From: Promethearchaeota archaeon
GTDB lineage: Archaea > Asgardarchaeota > Lokiarchaeia > Sigynarchaeales > MK-D1
Assembly: GCA_016839385.1 (NCBI GenBank)
Contig: JAEOUK010000239.1
Coordinates: forward strand, 1-8,553
Direction: 5' to 3'
Length of the DNA stretch: 8,553 nt
Part shown: one piece after another, positions 7,352-8,553 of the stretch
Position numbering within the stretch: position 1 is the first letter of the stretch
Layout: every line of letters starts with the position of its first letter
Made by a program: the position numbers and the translations under genes
The notes under the pieces: generated by a model
The model's database searches: none
What the model saw: only the letters and a program-made list of their open reading frames with translations
Told to the model about the DNA's origin: nothing

Positions 7352-7812
7352 TATTCCATTCCTCCTTGATTCCATCCAATTACTTTACATAAATCCTCAA
7401 CAGATACAGATTTTTTACCAAGATTTACTGCTTGATAACTGTTGCCTAAGGAATAATCTTCAAATTCTCCGTATTTGTTTTTATCTTCAGGTATATCAGT
7501 AATATATACATGGACTAATGAGATTGCTTTTTTACCACGTTCATTCTTCGGAAGCATTCCCTTAATAGTTTTTCTCACAAATATATCCGGACGAATTCCA
7601 ACTCGAAATGGTCCCTTCTTTGGATTAGAAGCGGTTTTTACGCTTTTATATTGTTGATACCTATCTATGATTTGACGTCGATTACCTGAAATTTCAACAA
7701 GTTTGGCATTAGTAATCACAATTTTATCTCCTAATAGGGCACGTTTAGCTACGTGGCTACATAATCTGCCCAAAATTAAGCCTGTTGCATCGATTTTCTT
7801 CCATTTAGTCAT
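7351..7812 (-). CDS. rpl13: Large ribosomal subunit protein uL13 (L13p)
   Basis: This 50S protein begins MTKWKKIDATGLILGRLCSHVAKRALLGD, with the family signature IDAxGxxLGRLxSxVAK and the following VITNAKLVEISGN block. KGPFRVGIRPDIFVRKTIKGMLP matches the central archaeal/eukaryotic uL13 segment. Candidate starts are a GTG at 7821 directly after the eL18 stop, an ATG at 7818 and an ATG at 7812. I prefer 7812 because the GTGATG at 7821-7816 then serves as a GGTGAT-type ribosome-binding site and the N-terminus has family length. The gene is coupled to eL18 upstream and shares one base with uS9 downstream, so the three are translationally linked. Confidence 0.95.
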   Translation of the reverse strand: MTKWKKIDATGLILGRLCSHVAKRALLGDKIVITNAKLVEISGNRRQIIDRYQQYKSVKTASNPKKGPFRVGIRPDIFVRKTIKGMLPKNERGKKAISLVHVYITDIPEDKNKYGEFEDYSLGNSYQAVNLGKKSVSVEDLCKVIGWNQGGME

Positions 7813-7821
7813 GTTCATCAC

Positions 7822-8172
7822 TTAAATCAGTATTTTTACATTACTTCCTGTTTTATATTTCTTCATCATATCTTCTATTGACATATGATTACTTTTAGAT
7901 TCGGTTAATTTTTTCAAAGCTAACTGTGAGATCATTAATGAACTGACTGTAATTGGGTGATCCATTGTTCCAGCTCCTAATACTTTGCCAGGAACAACAA
8001 TAACATCATTTTCTTTTGTCAATTTGTTTAATCGATATATATTAATTTCAGGTCGATTCCTCGAGGGCTTTGATAATATTTCAGATACTCGCTTCCAGAT
8101 CCCTTTCTTTGTTTTCCACAAAGTACGGATTAGTTTTCGAGTATTGATATTGCTTGGTCCAGTTGGTTTCAA
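7822..8172 (-). CDS. rpl18e: Large ribosomal subunit protein eL18 (L18e), TTG start
   Basis: This 116-residue 50S protein is found only in archaea and eukaryotes. The N-terminus MKPTGPSNINTRKLIRTL matches the usual MKxTGPTNxxLRxLI start. KPSRNRPEINIYRLNKLTK, VIVVPGKVLGAGTMDHPITVSSLMIS and the final VKILI are all family blocks. The start codon is TTG. An in-frame TGA lies three codons upstream and there is no suitable ATG, so TTG is required; GATGAT five bases before it fits a GGTGAT-type ribosome-binding site. The stop is followed directly by the uL13 start region. In most archaea rpoD (Rpo3) precedes this gene; here a small unrecognised gene does, after a 93-base spacer. Confidence 0.96.
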   Translation of the reverse strand: MKPTGPSNINTRKLIRTLWKTKKGIWKRVSEILSKPSRNRPEINIYRLNKLTKENDVIVVPGKVLGAGTMDHPITVSSLMISQLALKKLTESKSNHMSIEDMMKKYKTGSNVKILI

Positions 8173-8265
8173 TTTAAATCATCAATATAAAATGTATGTC
8201 TCGTAATAATAGATAGAATTTTAATTTTTCTGATCTTCGACTTCTATAAGAATTAAGATAAAGAA
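8173..8265 (-). promoter_or_regulatory. Spacer before eL18, possible internal promoter or leader
   Basis: This 93-base AT-rich spacer is unusually long for an otherwise overlapping ribosomal operon. Read leftward it holds AAAAATTAAAATTC near 8216-8229, a weak TATA-like stretch that would put a start near 8195, and TTTATATT near 8185-8192, which is too close to the TTG to be its promoter. A separate promoter or an r-protein autoregulatory leader is possible. No clear hairpin was seen. Confidence 0.25.
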
Positions 8266-8535
8266 TTACTCAATTTTTAGTTTCTTTAGAGATTTTTTCT
8301 GATTTTGTGGATTCACTTCTTCGATAGTAGTCAAGATTTTTGTGATATTATCATCGTTAAGTAGGTCGAAATATTGGATGTATGTGTCTCTATCTGATAA
8401 ATATAATCCCTTTCGTTTACGAGGTTTATTATTCTCATCTACAGGTATTAATTCTAGCATTAATCGCGCTTTTTCCGGATTACTTTTAGGTCCCGGAACT
8501 CTTACAATAAAAATTCCTGGGGTATCAGTTTCCAT
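8266..8535 (-). CDS. Small protein of unknown function at the head of the eL18 operon
   Basis: The 89 residues from the ATG at 8535 are not assignable to a family I know. They begin METDTPGIFIVRVPGPKS and continue through LMLELIPVDENNKPRKRKGL, with an alternating strand pattern, a basic loop RKRKG, a helix-like middle (DRDTYIQYFDLL) and a Lys-rich end (KKSLKKLKIE). The composition suggests a compact nucleic-acid- or ribosome-associated protein, but that is only a guess. There is no signal or membrane segment. The frame stays open upstream to the window edge (GGAWEK before the Met), so it could be the C-terminal part of a longer protein. A GGAGGA at 8548-8553, about 12 bases before the ATG, favours a true start at 8535. 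It shares strand with eL18-uL13-uS9, across a 93-base spacer. Confidence 0.65.
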   Translation of the reverse strand: METDTPGIFIVRVPGPKSNPEKARLMLELIPVDENNKPRKRKGLYLSDRDTYIQYFDLLNDDNITKILTTIEEVNPQNQKKSLKKLKIE

Positions 8536-8553
8536 TTTTTCCCAAGCTCCTCC

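Noticed and set aside
7352..7375. Upstream ATG for uS9, adding MESRRNGI
   Set aside because: It lies inside uL13 without a ribosome-binding site, while the ATG at 7351 has a strong GGAGG, a TAATG overlap and the normal family N-terminus.
7130..7657. Three short plus-strand frames over the uS9/uL13 genes
   Set aside because: They are antisense to well-conserved ribosomal proteins, with no ribosome-binding site or family resemblance.
7985..8206. Plus-strand frame of 73 codons over eL18
   Set aside because: It is antisense to eL18, which matches its family from end to end.
1..8553. tRNA, rRNA, CRISPR array, insertion sequence or prophage
   Set aside because: No cloverleaf-like blocks, regularly spaced repeats, transposase motifs or terminal inverted repeats were seen on either strand by eye.

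Overview
The window looks like chromosomal DNA of an AT-rich archaeon, and an Asgard-type archaeon is the best guess. The archaeal assignment rests on a ribosomal protein run eL18-uL13-uS9 in archaeal order (eL18 is absent from bacteria), on TATA-like boxes about 35-45 bases upstream of starts, and on Shine-Dalgarno motifs of the GGAGGTGAT type. The Asgard leaning is an inference. It comes mainly from a 558-residue protein that reads as a degenerate Ras-like GTPase domain joined to a longin/roadblock-like sensor domain and a winged-helix-like tail, a kind of architecture typical of Asgard genomes.

Layout. Positions 1-2133 (minus strand) hold two overlapping mevalonate-pathway genes: HMG-CoA synthase, then a GHMP-fold (di)phosphomevalonate decarboxylase that runs off the left edge. 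A 74-base divergent promoter region separates them from a plus-strand group: a cis-prenyltransferase (2208-2960), a DUF255/YyaL (SPATA20-like) thioredoxin-domain protein (3049-5148) and the pseudo-GTPase/longin-like protein (5251-6927). This group converges, with only 22 bases between, on a minus-strand ribosomal operon that reads from the right edge: an unrecognised small protein of at least 89 residues (8266-8535), eL18, uL13 and uS9.

How the genes fit together. HMG-CoA synthase and the decarboxylase belong to the route that makes isopentenyl units. The decarboxylase has the motif pattern I associate with archaeal phosphomevalonate decarboxylases, which would place it in the alternative archaeal mevalonate route through isopentenyl phosphate. 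The divergent cis-prenyltransferase consumes isopentenyl diphosphate to build the long polyprenyl chain of the glycan lipid carrier, so the left third is an isoprenoid supply-and-use locus around one shared promoter region. The DUF255 protein and the pseudo-GTPase have no established link to it. No tRNA, rRNA, CRISPR array, insertion sequence or attachment site was seen. No gene-free stretch exceeds about 100 bases.
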